From: Cudoniella acicularis
Taxonomy: Eukaryota > Ascomycota > Leotiomycetes > Helotiales > Helotiaceae
DNA: 14,454 bases
Assembly: GCA_013054445.1 (NCBI GenBank)
Contig: JAAMPI010001437.1
Coordinates: forward strand, 1-14,454
Direction: 5' to 3'
Made by a program: the position numbers and the translations under genes. This document shows, piece by piece, positions 1-8,833 of the stretch. The notes beneath the pieces are model-generated. The model was not told the origin of the DNA and did no database searches. It saw nothing but the letters and a program-made list of their open reading frames with translations. The first letter of the stretch is position 1. Every line of letters starts with the position of its first letter.

Positions 1-398
1 TCTCTATACCTCGCCCTCCTAACCTCCTCCAAAATCTCCCTCTCAGACCTCACAGGCCTCCCTTGTTCCGGCGCCGGACTCTCACACCCCCTCAACCCAA
101 TAAATCTCCCAATCCTGCGCCTCTTAACCTCAATATCCGCATTGCGGTCCCAGACCACAGGACACGGGTACATGAATGTGAATTCTGAGGGTGTACGCTG
201 GTGGTAAAAGTGCGCAAGGTCGTCGAGCTGCGCCGACGTGAGCAACCAGAAGTTGAGGTAGGTGCGTGGAAAGGATGAGTGAGGGTCTCCGTGTGTGATG
301 GAGACGAGGGGGTGGAGTCTGATGGCCATTTTTTCGAGCTTGGCCGGGAAGTCGGGGTGTGTCTGGGAGATGCGTTGGGAGAGCATTTTTGGCTGCAT
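1..398 (-). CDS. Conserved fungal protein of unknown function, C-terminus cut by window edge
   Basis: Reading the minus strand from the ATG at 398-396 gives 132 codons without a stop up to the window edge, so the C-terminus is missing. The composition is clearly coding. A second ATG at residue 5 could also be the start, and the context CAAATG is acceptable. Visible segments are FPAKLEKMAIRLHPLV (17-32), FPRTYLNFWLLTSAQLDDLA (43-62), FMYPCPVVWD (75-84), the basic-aromatic core RFIGLRGCESP (98-108) and a charged helical tail. I recall this FIGLRGCESP-type family as common in filamentous fungi and often labelled beta-xylosidase in databases. I see no glycosidase catalytic motif and would not use that label. 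There is no signal peptide or membrane segment, so it is probably cytosolic. The gene lies head-to-tail downstream of ORC3, with a gap of about 590 bp. An overlapping minus-strand frame (493 to 92), rich in His, Ser and Thr, is a shadow of this gene. Confidence 0.8.
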   Translation of the reverse strand, partial: MQPKMLSQRISQTHPDFPAKLEKMAIRLHPLVSITHGDPHSSFPRTYLNFWLLTSAQLDDLAHFYHQRTPSEFTFMYPCPVVWDRNADIEVKRRRIGRFIGLRGCESPAPEQGRPVRSEREILEEVRRARYR

Positions 399-989
399 TT
401 GTGATTTGTTTTTTGACTGAGTAAGATATGTGTTGGTTTTTGGGCAGAGATATGCCAATGATGGGAATGAACTGCTTGCTTGCTATGCTTCAAAAAAGAG
501 AAGAGATGGATGCGGCTATTTCTAGCGCTGCCAGCAGCGATGTGTAATGGAAACGGGGAAATCTGCTGAAAGAATGGAAACTCGTGAGAAGATACCAGAT
601 GCCGAGAGACTTTGAGAGCAGCGAGCTTCTTGTACTGTTTCTAGGTCTCTTTGTAGGCTTTTCCCGCTTTGTCTCGGGAAATATTGTGCCTTTGACATTA
701 TAAGCCACTAGCTATTTGAAGGTGTTCGAAGAAAGAGAGCTATTTTGAGGTAGTGAACCACTTTGTTGTCTTGGAGCATTGTCAAGGTCATGGTCTTTGT
801 GACCCATGGTCCTCACAATATTACGGAGCATGGAGCATAAAGACAATGTGATACAAAGAAGAGTATCAATAGCTTACCATGTGGGTTTTGGGAGGCGATG
901 ACTTACAGTTTATAGTACTCCGAGCTCACTATAGCACTAAACTTGAACTCTGGGTTAAATGTAGGACGCGAGACTAGTGTATTCGATTT
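399..989. other. Intergenic region between ORC3 stop and the left-edge gene
   Basis: This stretch should hold the promoter and 5' UTR of the left-edge gene (399 to roughly 700, minus strand) and the 3' UTR of ORC3 (989 downward). Small frames here, such as the minus-strand one at 708-490, have no coding-like composition. I see no RNA gene, transposon end or strong repeat. Confidence 0.5.
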
Positions 990-3419
990 TCAAAGACCTT
1001 TCCACGATATCTTCGTCAAGTGATCTGCCTTCTTCTTGCTCTGCTTGACCATCCCCAATAACTTCAGTTCAGCCAAGCCCCTGTAGAATTGCATCAAAGC
1101 TTCTCTTTCATCGTACTCCTCCGATTCGTTTTCAGCAAGTATCTCGTAGAAAGAGGACCACATATCGGCCATGTTTATGAGAGATCCTGCTTCAAGGTAT
1201 CTTTGATATAAAATCGCAGTTGCTTGCTGTATTGAAGATTGCTGCAGACTATCATTCTGCGGTAGGTAGTCGTGAGGGCATGATAGGGCATCTTCTATCG
1301 CAGCTCTTGGGCGAGGAGCGAATACTTCCAGAAGAGACGTTGTTTTATCACAAAGCCACGTTTCGTTGAGGAATAAATCTTTGGGTGTTTCCAAATCGAA
1401 GTATTCTTCTAATCGATTCGAAAGACGATCAATGATGCCAGTGTACTCTTTCTCCGCCTCAGTAAGCGTTGAATTTTCATAGCTTAGCTGTACCCTTTGA
1501 GAGATCACGGTCGTCCTCAAGCCTTTATTGTGAATAGCGTAGCTACTGCGTATGGGTTTTCCAGTCGCATTAGCGTCCTCGAGCATCGATTCAACCTTGG
1601 TTTCAATATCTTGGATTTCTGCTAGAAATTCGTGGTCAACATCGCTCCAGCCCTCGAGATCCGTTTCCGAACTCCCGGTCTCAACTGCAGACCGAACCCG
1701 TTTGGTAAATGCACTGAGATCATCAGGTGCCATGCGCTTGATCGAATCAAGGATGCTTTTGAGATAATCAGAATCTCTAAAACCACCTTTGAAAATCGTC
1801 AGGTATAAGTCAATCACTCCTATGGGCTCTGTGGCAGAATTTTCAAGTACATGCAAAGCTCTAAGCAACCGGATGATCTTAGCATCCTTCAGTTTGAGAG
1901 CATGTTCTATTTCCTGGCCTAAGATACCATCGTCTTTAAACAGATTACGAGCTCGGCTGAACTCATTCGTCTTGACCAGGTTATGAACCAATATTCGAAA
2001 TGATGGTAGTGTTCGGATTGCCTCATAGTGACTGGGCAACATCAGCTTGACGAGTGCAGCAGTGGTTCCCGACATTGTGTTTAGGATACTAAGTGCATTG
2101 CCGTAAAAGTGACACATGTAGACATACTTTATTCATCAGTACGGAATTTCGAGAATTTTGATAGGTCTTACCTTCAAGGCTGCAACAAAAGACTGCACAC
2201 TCTGAACATGATCATGCTGTCGTTCCATCAAAGTAGAGACCAGGGTAAATCCCAATATTAATGGTGCTCGTGGGCTGGCCACAGCTTTCCGGAAGACCTT
2301 TTCGATAATGCTGCTAGTTTGCTCGACATAGACCTGTATTCCATACAGATAGCGACTAGCAGTTTTGGGAAGTCTCTCCTGAAAGAGCTCGACTGATGTT
2401 GCAACGCCGAATAGTACCACGAAAGGGATGCGATCCATCCACGAACTAGATGGGTTAATAAAGTTCTAAAATAGAATGCCTCATTTGACCAACCTGAACA
2501 AAGTTGTGATGTCTAAAATCAAGTTTGTGTCGAACGCCTCACTGTCCTGAAATGCAACAACCACTTTCTTACTTTTATGCGTTCGTACGAAATTGTGAAG
2601 GATCTCTAAATCGTAGTTCAATAATTTCCGGCCCTATCAAGTTAGCCAACCATATTGATCTGATCTGAACTCGATATAAAGCATACATCTTGCTCGTTGG
2701 ACAACTCGTCGTCCTCTGACCTCTGGTTCGTGGCATCACGAATCAATTGTTTCAGTACAGCTTTCAAGTTCATAGCATCTCCAGATCGCAAGGTAACTAC
2801 CGGCCCATCTATTTCGGTCTTTAGCCGGCCAGATAGTTGTTGGAAGAGGGTGCTTTGAGATGCAATATTCGGGCCAGTAACTATGAAGCATGCTGGTACT
2901 CTTTTATCATCCCTTGCCAAATATTAGAGGGGTTATAATCAAAAGCGTGTCTTGAAATCGTACTCAGCTTCTTTTGGATTGTTTACAAATGAGGTGACCT
3001 CTTCTAACGTGTCTTCGTTGGCTTCATCTAGAAGTAACTAGAAAATATCAGCAATAGCTCTCCACTGTTCGATCAAGGAGCTCCTACCTGTATTCGCGCA
3101 TCTGTTTCTGTCCAGCATTTTTGGTAAAGCTCGTGTCGCAGTTGCACACATTCGGGGCTCTCTACGCCTCCTAAAAGCGACTCGAATCCCGAGGATTTCG
3201 GCTGTTCTTGTGTGCGTGAAGTGGTCACTTTGGATTTGGATACCTTTCTCCGCTTGGGAGCTCGTTCAGGCGCATGGTCGTGAATGCTACCGGGGACATA
3301 GACGTATGCTGGCTGTTACCATTAATACTCCTCTCCTCCTTGCATTACCAAGCGCGACTTACTTGATGATCAATTGAGTCAAAGCCTGTGTGGCTGTTGG
3401 TTTCTTCATTGTCCGACAT
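990..3419 (-). CDS. ORC3: Origin recognition complex subunit 3, seven exons
   Basis: ORC3 is a subunit of the nuclear six-subunit ORC, which binds replication origins and loads MCM. The exons I assembled are 3419-3363, 3312-3088, 3037-2964, 2912-2687, 2633-2494, 2445-2172 and 2126-990 (stop TGA). All six introns are 45-53 nt with GT-AG ends, and phases match at every junction, giving 2133 nt and 710 aa, a usual length for fungal ORC3. Residues 1-94 are a basic, low-complexity tail (APKRRKVSKSK around 36-46). The AAA+-like ORC3 N-terminal domain follows, with FIVTGPNIASQ (128-138, a degenerate Walker A region), VVVAFQDSEAFD (218-229) and WMDRIPFVVLFGVATS (243-258). YMCHFYGN (335-342) leads into the helical insert. 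The C-terminal winged helix ends with FYRGLAELKLLGMVKQ and the closing TKISWKGL. The start is the short first-exon ATG in the sequence MSDNEE. The gene is divergent from the PPR gene. All junctions are inferred by eye, without transcripts. Confidence 0.93.
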
Positions 3420-3535
3420 TTGGGCAGTGGAGTTTGGGAAGACGCGTCCAGTCGCGAGATGACATCGGCAAGGCTGGACTGCCAGAAAAAAGTTTTGGAG
3501 GCGAGATTTCTGAACACTCATCAACACTCACACCT
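3420..3535. promoter_or_regulatory. Compact bidirectional promoter of ORC3 and the PPR gene
   Basis: The two start codons (ORC3 at 3419 on minus, PPR at 3536 on plus) are 116 bp apart, so transcription and 5' UTRs of both genes must be specified in this gap or overlap the neighbouring first exon. No clear TATA box is visible. GC-rich motifs lie in the ORC3-proximal half. Confidence 0.7.
3442..3457. promoter_or_regulatory. MluI cell-cycle box (ACGCGT) with adjacent TCGCGA
   Basis: A perfect palindromic ACGCGT lies at 3442-3447 and a second CGCG-core palindrome, TCGCGA, at 3452-3457. ACGCGT is the binding site of MBF (Mbp1/Swi6-type factors), which drives G1/S transcription of replication genes in yeasts. 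It lies 23 bp upstream of the ORC3 start codon, so it fits periodic expression of ORC3. It could also act on the PPR gene. Use by this organism is inferred. Confidence 0.5.
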
Positions 3536-6378
3536 ATGCCGCCCCCACAACCCTTTCTTGCATATAGACTCGGTGGGTTTGTATGCAAATCATGCCTGTC
3601 GAAAATACGCACGCTTCAGCGGCGACCTTTACCATGGCTAGCTCGCAGCATAACGAACAATCAGGGTCCCAAGCCTCCCAAAAGGGGTACCTCACCACCA
3701 TCTCAGCATGGAGCGACTGTACGATACTTCGAAGAGACCCCAGATGGCGATAGAAGAGAGCTTATTGATGAGGATCTTGATGCCTACATAGAATCGATGG
3801 GTCCAGGGTTTAAAGAATTCGAGGCACACCAGAGAAATATCTTACATTCAACGAAAGATGATCCGGGCGGTTTTGAATCTTTTGAGGACCAAATTTACGA
3901 AACGATAGGAACGAATGAGGGCATGGAGGATGTGAAAGACCAGGCTTTTCTGGATAGCATCGAGGAGGACGAACCTACAAAGGACATCACTTCAGCAAAC
4001 GAAAAGCTTGAGACTCTGCTGGAAAGCGTTAAGCGCCTCTCGGACAAAGACGTAATTTCTGAGGAGGACAAGTTGAAAATCCGGGAACTCCTCTTCAATT
4101 TCGCATCAGGAAGCAATGATAAAAAATCAATGAATCTGAATGCTGAGTCCAGACCTGGTACTTATACAACTTTCAACTATAGAAAAGTGCTGACACGACT
4201 TAGTGATGCCACCTTCGATAGCACAATTAATGCCACCTGCACCACCTATCAAAACACCGACCCACCTTAGCTACAAATTTCCTCGCAAACGCTCAGAGAA
4301 CGGAAAGTTCGATACTCTAGATCTAGAGGCTTTCCCAAAAGCTTACGAACGCCACCTCTCTTCTTTACAAATCAAGTTAGCCCTAGCAGCCTCTAGGGAA
4401 AAACACAAGCAGACGAAAAGTCTTCGCGGGAGTGTATGGAAGTCATACTTAATGTGTCGAAGTGCACTCATATCCTTTCCTAGGAATGTACCTCGAAGCA
4501 TCTGGTCAGGCCTGTGGGCTGTGCTATCTAGTACTGATTCGAGTGAGTACGTTGACCGCATGGCTCACATAAAGTATTTGGGGGATGATCTCAAAAAGGT
4601 GAACGTACCCATCAAACTGGAACAATGTCTCTTGTACGTTGAGGCTTTGCTAGTTCAGGGTGATCTGGAAGTTGCGATCCGAGAATGGGACGCTATCAAG
4701 ACGAAAGCCAAGAACAGTGAGCATGTAACAGAGCATTGCGAGCTTGGTGTCAAGTTGTTCTGTCAACAGGGGGATCTTGATCAGGCGTTGCGCACGGCAG
4801 ACACCTTGCTTTCGAATACGTCGGACCCTACGACTTTCAGAATATTATTGCCAATCATTCAAACTTGTCTTGCTTCTCGAGACATCAAGAACATCCAACT
4901 AGCCTGGGCACTCTATGTTCGGCTCCAAGTCAATATGGGTTCTCGGATGGTAATGAGCGACTACGATACTATCATTTTGAGTTGCCTCGAAGCTGGTCAA
5001 GCTGATCTTGCTTTGGGAGCATTCAAAGACATGATGCCGGAGATTCCCCAAAACATGAGTTCCGTGGCCATCTACAAGAAATTCACAGATGCTAAGGGTC
5101 TGAACTCGATCACAATAGAGAACAAAGAGCTAGATTTTCGCAATTCCCGAGCTCTCACTTCACTACCGCCATCTTTTAACAATAAATTCTTCTTCGGAAA
5201 ATGGTTAAAGAAACTGATAGGGGAGGATGAGCTTGAGGCTGCTAGGAAGGTTCTTGATCTCATGAATGAGCGTGGAATACGTCCAGATGCTCGACATGTG
5301 AATGGACTGATTGGTGCCTGGGTTCGCAAGGGTACCACAAAGAGTCTGGAAATGGCTGAAGATATGGCCTGGAAGATGATCAATGCCAGGCTTAGCGCTG
5401 TTAAAGATCGTGAAGAGTATCCCGGACGTCACTCGAAGGTACGATCTTTAGTAACGCCCAACAAGTCTGACGCGAAAAGAATATTTTTCGTTCCTAGCGC
5501 TACAATAGAAACGTTCTGTATACTCATTCAACAATACAGACGACGGCAAAAAAAAAGGAGAGCTTTGGGATCTATTCAACACCCTTGGGAGAGCCAAGAT
5601 CCGACCAAATACGTACTTCATGAACGAGCTGCTATCGATGGACACGAAAACAGACCACCAGACCTGGGCCTGGAAGACATACATTGAAATGACAGAGAAC
5701 GGGGCGATTCAACCAGATTTTGAAACATTCACCGTTCTCTGGCATTCTTTGTGCAAGCTATCTGCCCGTGTACTTAGGACGTATCACGAAAGACCTCTTG
5801 GGGGGTTCCCGATGCCGAGATCGTTGTTCGCAGAAATGATAAAACATAAGGTATCATTAGGAAAGGAAGGGAAAATCCCTCGGGATTTATACGAGTCAAT
5901 AATTCTATGTTTTAGTCTAGCAGAAGATCAGGCTGGAACTGCAGTTGCTTTGAGGGCTTTGCAAGAGAACTTTGGATTGTATCCTAACGAGGAGACGGCT
6001 CGCACTATTATCCTTCAATTATCTCGGCTTTCCCAAACAAATGAAGTTGGATATAAAACTCGCCGTCTCAATACTAGGAACAGAGAAACCAAGGATAGAG
6101 TTGCTCGGGTGACAAAGATTTTCCATCAATTCAAGCAGGAACGAGACGAAGCTCTGTTGCGGCAAGGAATTGTGTTCGAAAAGTTGTCAGATGAACGGAA
6201 ATTGGAGGAGGCATTGCTGGTTCTTTCAGATTTGCTCCGGCACGCATTTCAAACAAAGATCATGAACGAGGAGAGAAAGATATATACCGCTCCACAAGTG
6301 TCGAAAAGGGCAGCTGAGCAAATGGGTGTACCAACATGTGTACCATGGTTGACGAATAATGCGGAAGAAACGATATAA
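3536..6378 (+). CDS. Mitochondrial pentatricopeptide repeat (PPR) protein, one intron, frame broken at an A run
   Basis: This is probably a mitochondrial RNA-binding PPR protein acting in expression of mitochondrial transcripts. I cannot name the ortholog. Exon 1 is 3536-4157. An intron at 4158-4203 (46 nt; GTACTT donor, CTGAC branch site, TAG acceptor) joins in phase to exon 2 from 4204. I chose the ATG at 3536 because the first 50 residues are basic and almost free of acids (YRLGGFVCKSC, RTLQRRPLPWLARS), as in a mitochondrial presequence. The in-frame ATG at 3374 would overlap ORC3 exon 1. An acidic linker (about 70-200) precedes helical repeats. One clear PPR-like segment is ELEAARKVLDLMNERGIRPD, another ETFCILIQQYRRR. 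At the nine-A run 5548-5556 the frame shifts by one base. As written, translation stops at 5687 (701 aa). The next frame continues the repeat as GELWDLFNTLGRAKIRPNTY and runs to 6378, so the intact product would be about 931 aa. Confidence 0.85.
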
Positions 6379-7007
6379 TAGATGTACTGATAGGTGTAAT
6401 CTCCCAGGTTGGATGTACTATACAGGTGTATACCATCAGAAGTGTAACCATAGATAGATGTATCCAGTACTCTACCCTCCTGTCACAAAATATCCTTTAC
6501 TTGTTTCGACGACTCGCGGCAATTTTGATTCTTAGAGCCGATGGACTGTGAAGCGTAACAGGATCAGAGTGGACGTGGCATTCGTTCTCAGCAACTGCTA
6601 ATTTCGATTGTGCAAAGTATAACCATTGGAGTGATACAGTATCCCAGTCATCTTGTACTTGGCATAAGAAGGGCGTCAAAACCTTGAAAATTTCAATAGT
6701 CAAAATTCTTCATGGCTGTCTTGTATATCGCGCAATAAATCCATACATGAGAATCTTCAAATATGAATAGACACATAACTGAATTCTGAAAATAATTTTC
6801 TTTTCGTTAATTTCGCGGAAGCCTCTAATTTATCAAAATTCTGCAACGTGTGAGCCCTCTTGCAACTCTACGCAATACTGTGAAAAAAACGATGCTCTTT
6901 GAATGTTTTCAGGCCTGGCCTACCTCAGTATGCAATGTTTTTCATGAGCGCCTCTGCAAAACAATGTGGGTATCGTTCCTCTGAACGCCGATAAAATCAA
7001 AACTTTC
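6379..7007. other. Convergent 3' flanks of the PPR and GPATCH11-like genes
   Basis: Both neighbouring genes end here. The left part carries the TGTA cluster. An AATAAA lies at 6734-6739 on the plus strand, 356 nt past the PPR stop, and may be its polyadenylation signal. A 68-codon minus-strand frame (6703 to 6497) lacks coding character. I see no other gene. Confidence 0.5.
6383..6462 (+). promoter_or_regulatory. Cluster of six TGTA motifs in the PPR 3' UTR (possible PUF-protein sites)
   Basis: TGTA starts at 6383, 6395, 6414, 6427, 6443 and 6459, all within 80 nt directly after the PPR stop codon. By chance about 0.3 would be expected. TGTACTATA (6414-6422) has the UGUA-N2-AUA form and TGTACTGATA (6383-6392) the UGUA-N4-UA form, both within the range of PUF-family recognition. 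Fungal PUF proteins are known to bind 3' UTRs of nuclear mRNAs for mitochondrial proteins, which fits the upstream gene. Actual binding is inferred. Confidence 0.45.
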
Positions 7008-7985
7008 TCAATCGTGGTCTTCCTCTGTTAATCCCGGACAGCCATCCATTTCCTTGTCAGGATATGTGAACTTGCACCAGAAGCAGTAATTATACTCCTC
7101 TCGTAAATGAAGGACAAGTTTGTGAAGCCTTTCCGCAGGATCAAGAGCAATGAATGCATCCAATTCCGGGTCTTCCTCTTCTAGATCCTCTACTAAAGTA
7201 TGTTGTATTTTGTCTTTTCCAAGTGCCTTTTTATCCTCCTTATCTTCATCTGGATCGTCGTAGGTTGGCAGACGTGAGAGGCTTTGGTGTAAATCGTATC
7301 GCATTCTTCGGTCTCGTTCTTTTTCCTCCCGTTGTCGGACGAGGCCTCTCCACAGGACATTAATCTGTTTGAGCGGTTTGGTGGAAATCGTGCGCTTCGT
7401 AATTTCATCGACTTGACCGTTTTTGATAGCTTCTTCCTCTTCCTTTTCCCCATCCATACGCTCAGCCACTCTCATAGCTGCACCGAATAGACTCTCAAGT
7501 CTGGCATCTTCCCTTTCCTTTCGGACTCGTTCCCGATATTCGCCCTCCTCAGCCTTTACCCTTTTCCCCTCTTTCTCAACCTCCTCTCTGAATTTCCTCT
7601 TCTTTTCTGTATCCAGCCCAATCCCTCCTCTATCTTCCTTCATGTTTATGCCGATGGGATCTAATCGTGCGCCAATGTTATTTTTACTCCCGAGTGCACC
7701 ACCTTTGAAACCCATCTTAGCCATCATCGCCAGACCCTTGTTTTCGGAGTCTAATAATGATTTGGAGAGCGCTACCTCGCGCGCGGCAGCCTCGTCTGCT
7801 GCGCGTTCAGCTTTTGATTTGACTCGACCTTTGGCTTCGGATTCGCGTTGTTTGCGCAGGCGGCGCTGGGTGTAGGTTTCTTTTTCTTTGGGCGCAGAAG
7901 GCTCTGCGATAACCATGTTCATATAATCGTCTCCATCTTCTTCATCGTGCGAAGGATTTGAGGAGTTGAGGTCTTGCGAAGGCAT
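7008..7985 (-). CDS. GPATCH11: G-patch domain protein of the GPATCH11 (CCDC75) type
   Basis: This is a single-exon gene for 325 aa. An acidic start (residues 14-20) and the conserved DYMNMVI (20-26) lead into a basic coiled coil (about 38-75). A G-patch follows at about 83-123 with NKGLAMMAKMGFKGGALGSK and the closing GGIG. The family has a long charged coiled coil after it, and one is present here at about 127-235. The C-terminal DUF4187-type region has LHKLVLHLREEYNYCFWC, a CxxC pair (C301, C304) and C316, and ends CPGLTEEDHD, matching the ending of animal GPATCH11. G-patches generally activate DEAH-box RNA helicases. Animal GPATCH11 is nuclear and linked to splicing and kinetochores, but the fungal role is not known to me. 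The gene is convergent with the PPR gene. A MITE-like element begins 70 bp upstream of its start codon and may lie in its promoter. The symbol is by family resemblance. Confidence 0.9.
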   Translation of the reverse strand: MPSQDLNSSNPSHDEEDGDDYMNMVIAEPSAPKEKETYTQRRLRKQRESEAKGRVKSKAERAADEAAAREVALSKSLLDSENKGLAMMAKMGFKGGALGSKNNIGARLDPIGINMKEDRGGIGLDTEKKRKFREEVEKEGKRVKAEEGEYRERVRKEREDARLESLFGAAMRVAERMDGEKEEEEAIKNGQVDEITKRTISTKPLKQINVLWRGLVRQREEKERDRRMRYDLHQSLSRLPTYDDPDEDKEDKKALGKDKIQHTLVEDLEEEDPELDAFIALDPAERLHKLVLHLREEYNYCFWCKFTYPDKEMDGCPGLTEEDHD

Positions 7986-8054
7986 CTTGTTTGCGAGATT
8001 ATTTGTGTTGTAGTGACGAAATGACGTTGCGGGCGGCAGGAACTTGAGTCTCAG

Positions 8055-8265
8055 TACTCGGTCGGGTATTTTCTGAGTGCCAGCCCCAATTGTTAGTTCT
8101 GCGTAGCCACATAATTACTCGGGTTTTTAAAGTCATAGCTAAGTCATCGAGGTAAAGAAAGCTGTTTGTTATGACACGCGTAAGTTACTCTCTTATACCG
8201 GGAGTAATTATGAACTATTTGGGTTTTAAATCTTTCCTGGCATTCAGAAAATACCCGATCGAGTA
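8055..8265. mobile_element. MITE-like element with 27-bp terminal inverted repeats and flanking TA
   Basis: The left arm 8057-8083 (begins CTCGGTCGGGTATTTTCTGA) and right arm 8237-8263 (ends CAGAAAATACCCGATCGAG) are inverted copies that match at 25 of 27 positions. Both mismatches read as T in the right arm where the complement of the left arm has C. TA lies directly outside each arm (8055-8056 and 8264-8265), as expected for a Tc1/mariner-type target duplication. A subterminal inverted pair also exists (CATAATTACTCGGG near 8110 and the matching CCGGGAGTAATTATG near 8200). The 207-bp body is too short to encode a transposase, so it would be non-autonomous. The AGTA/TACT symmetry runs two bases beyond the TA, so the exact ends are slightly uncertain. 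Confidence 0.75.
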
Positions 8266-8283
8266 CTTACAGTGCGGATCACT

Positions 8284-8720
8284 CAGAAACGACTAAATTT
8301 CAATCCGCAGCCACAGCCACTCATAAAATTTAAGATTTGATCGCTACTAGAATTATTGGGCTTTTTAAAATTATTAAATAGTGAGTAGACGATTTAATAT
8401 CTAATATCGTGTTTCGATAAGGTCGTGTGTAGGGCCGTAAATTTTGGAGTGAAACATTTTCGACGCTACGTTTTAATGCAACGCACAAATATTTATAAAC
8501 TTTTAAGATCGTATACAATTGGATATCGGTAAAAAATTCAGGTATTATCTGTTAGGTGCACGAAGTAAAAGGCAACTAGGCAAAGAACGGTGAGAAAAAG
8601 TGGTTCCAAAGGTGAATTTGGCTTACCGGTTTAATGTAGCGAAATAAGCACTTTTTGCGTTCAAACATACCAATCTCCTGTGACGCGTAAGTTCGTTACA
8701 GCCTGTGAGAAAAACAGAGG
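8284..8720. other. AT-rich non-coding stretch
   Basis: This part is rich in TA and long A/T runs, especially at 8330-8560. The only sizeable frame (8518 to 8330, minus, 62 codons) has the Ile/Lys/Tyr composition expected of AT-rich non-coding DNA. A short stem TGTGACG/CGTTACA occurs at 8679-8700. The composition would fit an old repeat altered by RIP, but I see no recognisable element ends. Confidence 0.4.
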
Positions 8721-8833
8721 CTAATATTGGTACAGAGTGGTTAGCGTGTCGTTCTTATATGCTTCGGGCAACTGATTCATATGATCTTGCATAAGAAATG
8801 CGAAAGTCGTGGGTTCGTAAGTACACCACCACG
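8721..8833 (+). pseudogene. Decayed tRNA-Ile(UAU)-like sequence with an intron-like insert
   Basis: A D-arm-like part (8730-8745, AGAGTGGTTA loop) leads into TCGTTCTTATA (8749-8759). Here TAT at 8756-8758 sits in the anticodon position, preceded by T33 and followed by A37. After a 38-nt insert (8760-8797) come A, TGCGA, AAGTC and GTGGGTTCG, in the order of anticodon stem, variable loop and T arm. The same order and nearly the same bases occur in yeast tRNA-Ile(UAU), which has an intron at this spot. TTCTTATATGC (8752-8762) pairs with GCATAAGAA (8789-8797) apart from a two-base bulge, like an anticodon-intron helix. Signs of decay are a D stem reading GTAC against GCGT, a T stem that does not close, and no matching acceptor stem. 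Confidence 0.4.

Noticed and set aside
92..493. Minus-strand 133-codon frame rich in Ser, Thr, His and Pro
   Set aside because: It overlaps the real coding frame of the left-edge gene, which has the conserved FIGLRGCESP core. The composition is that of a shadow frame.
3374..3535. In-frame ATG at 3374 as the PPR start
   Set aside because: It would make the protein begin antisense within ORC3 exon 1 and place 54 residues before an evident mitochondrial presequence that starts at 3536.
5557..5687. An intron to explain the PPR frame change
   Set aside because: The protein continues without any missing residues across the A run when one base is skipped, and no donor/acceptor pair is needed or convincing.
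7423..7875. Plus-strand 150-codon frame opposite the GPATCH11-like gene
   Set aside because: It is the Ser/Pro-rich antisense shadow of the charged coiled-coil coding sequence.
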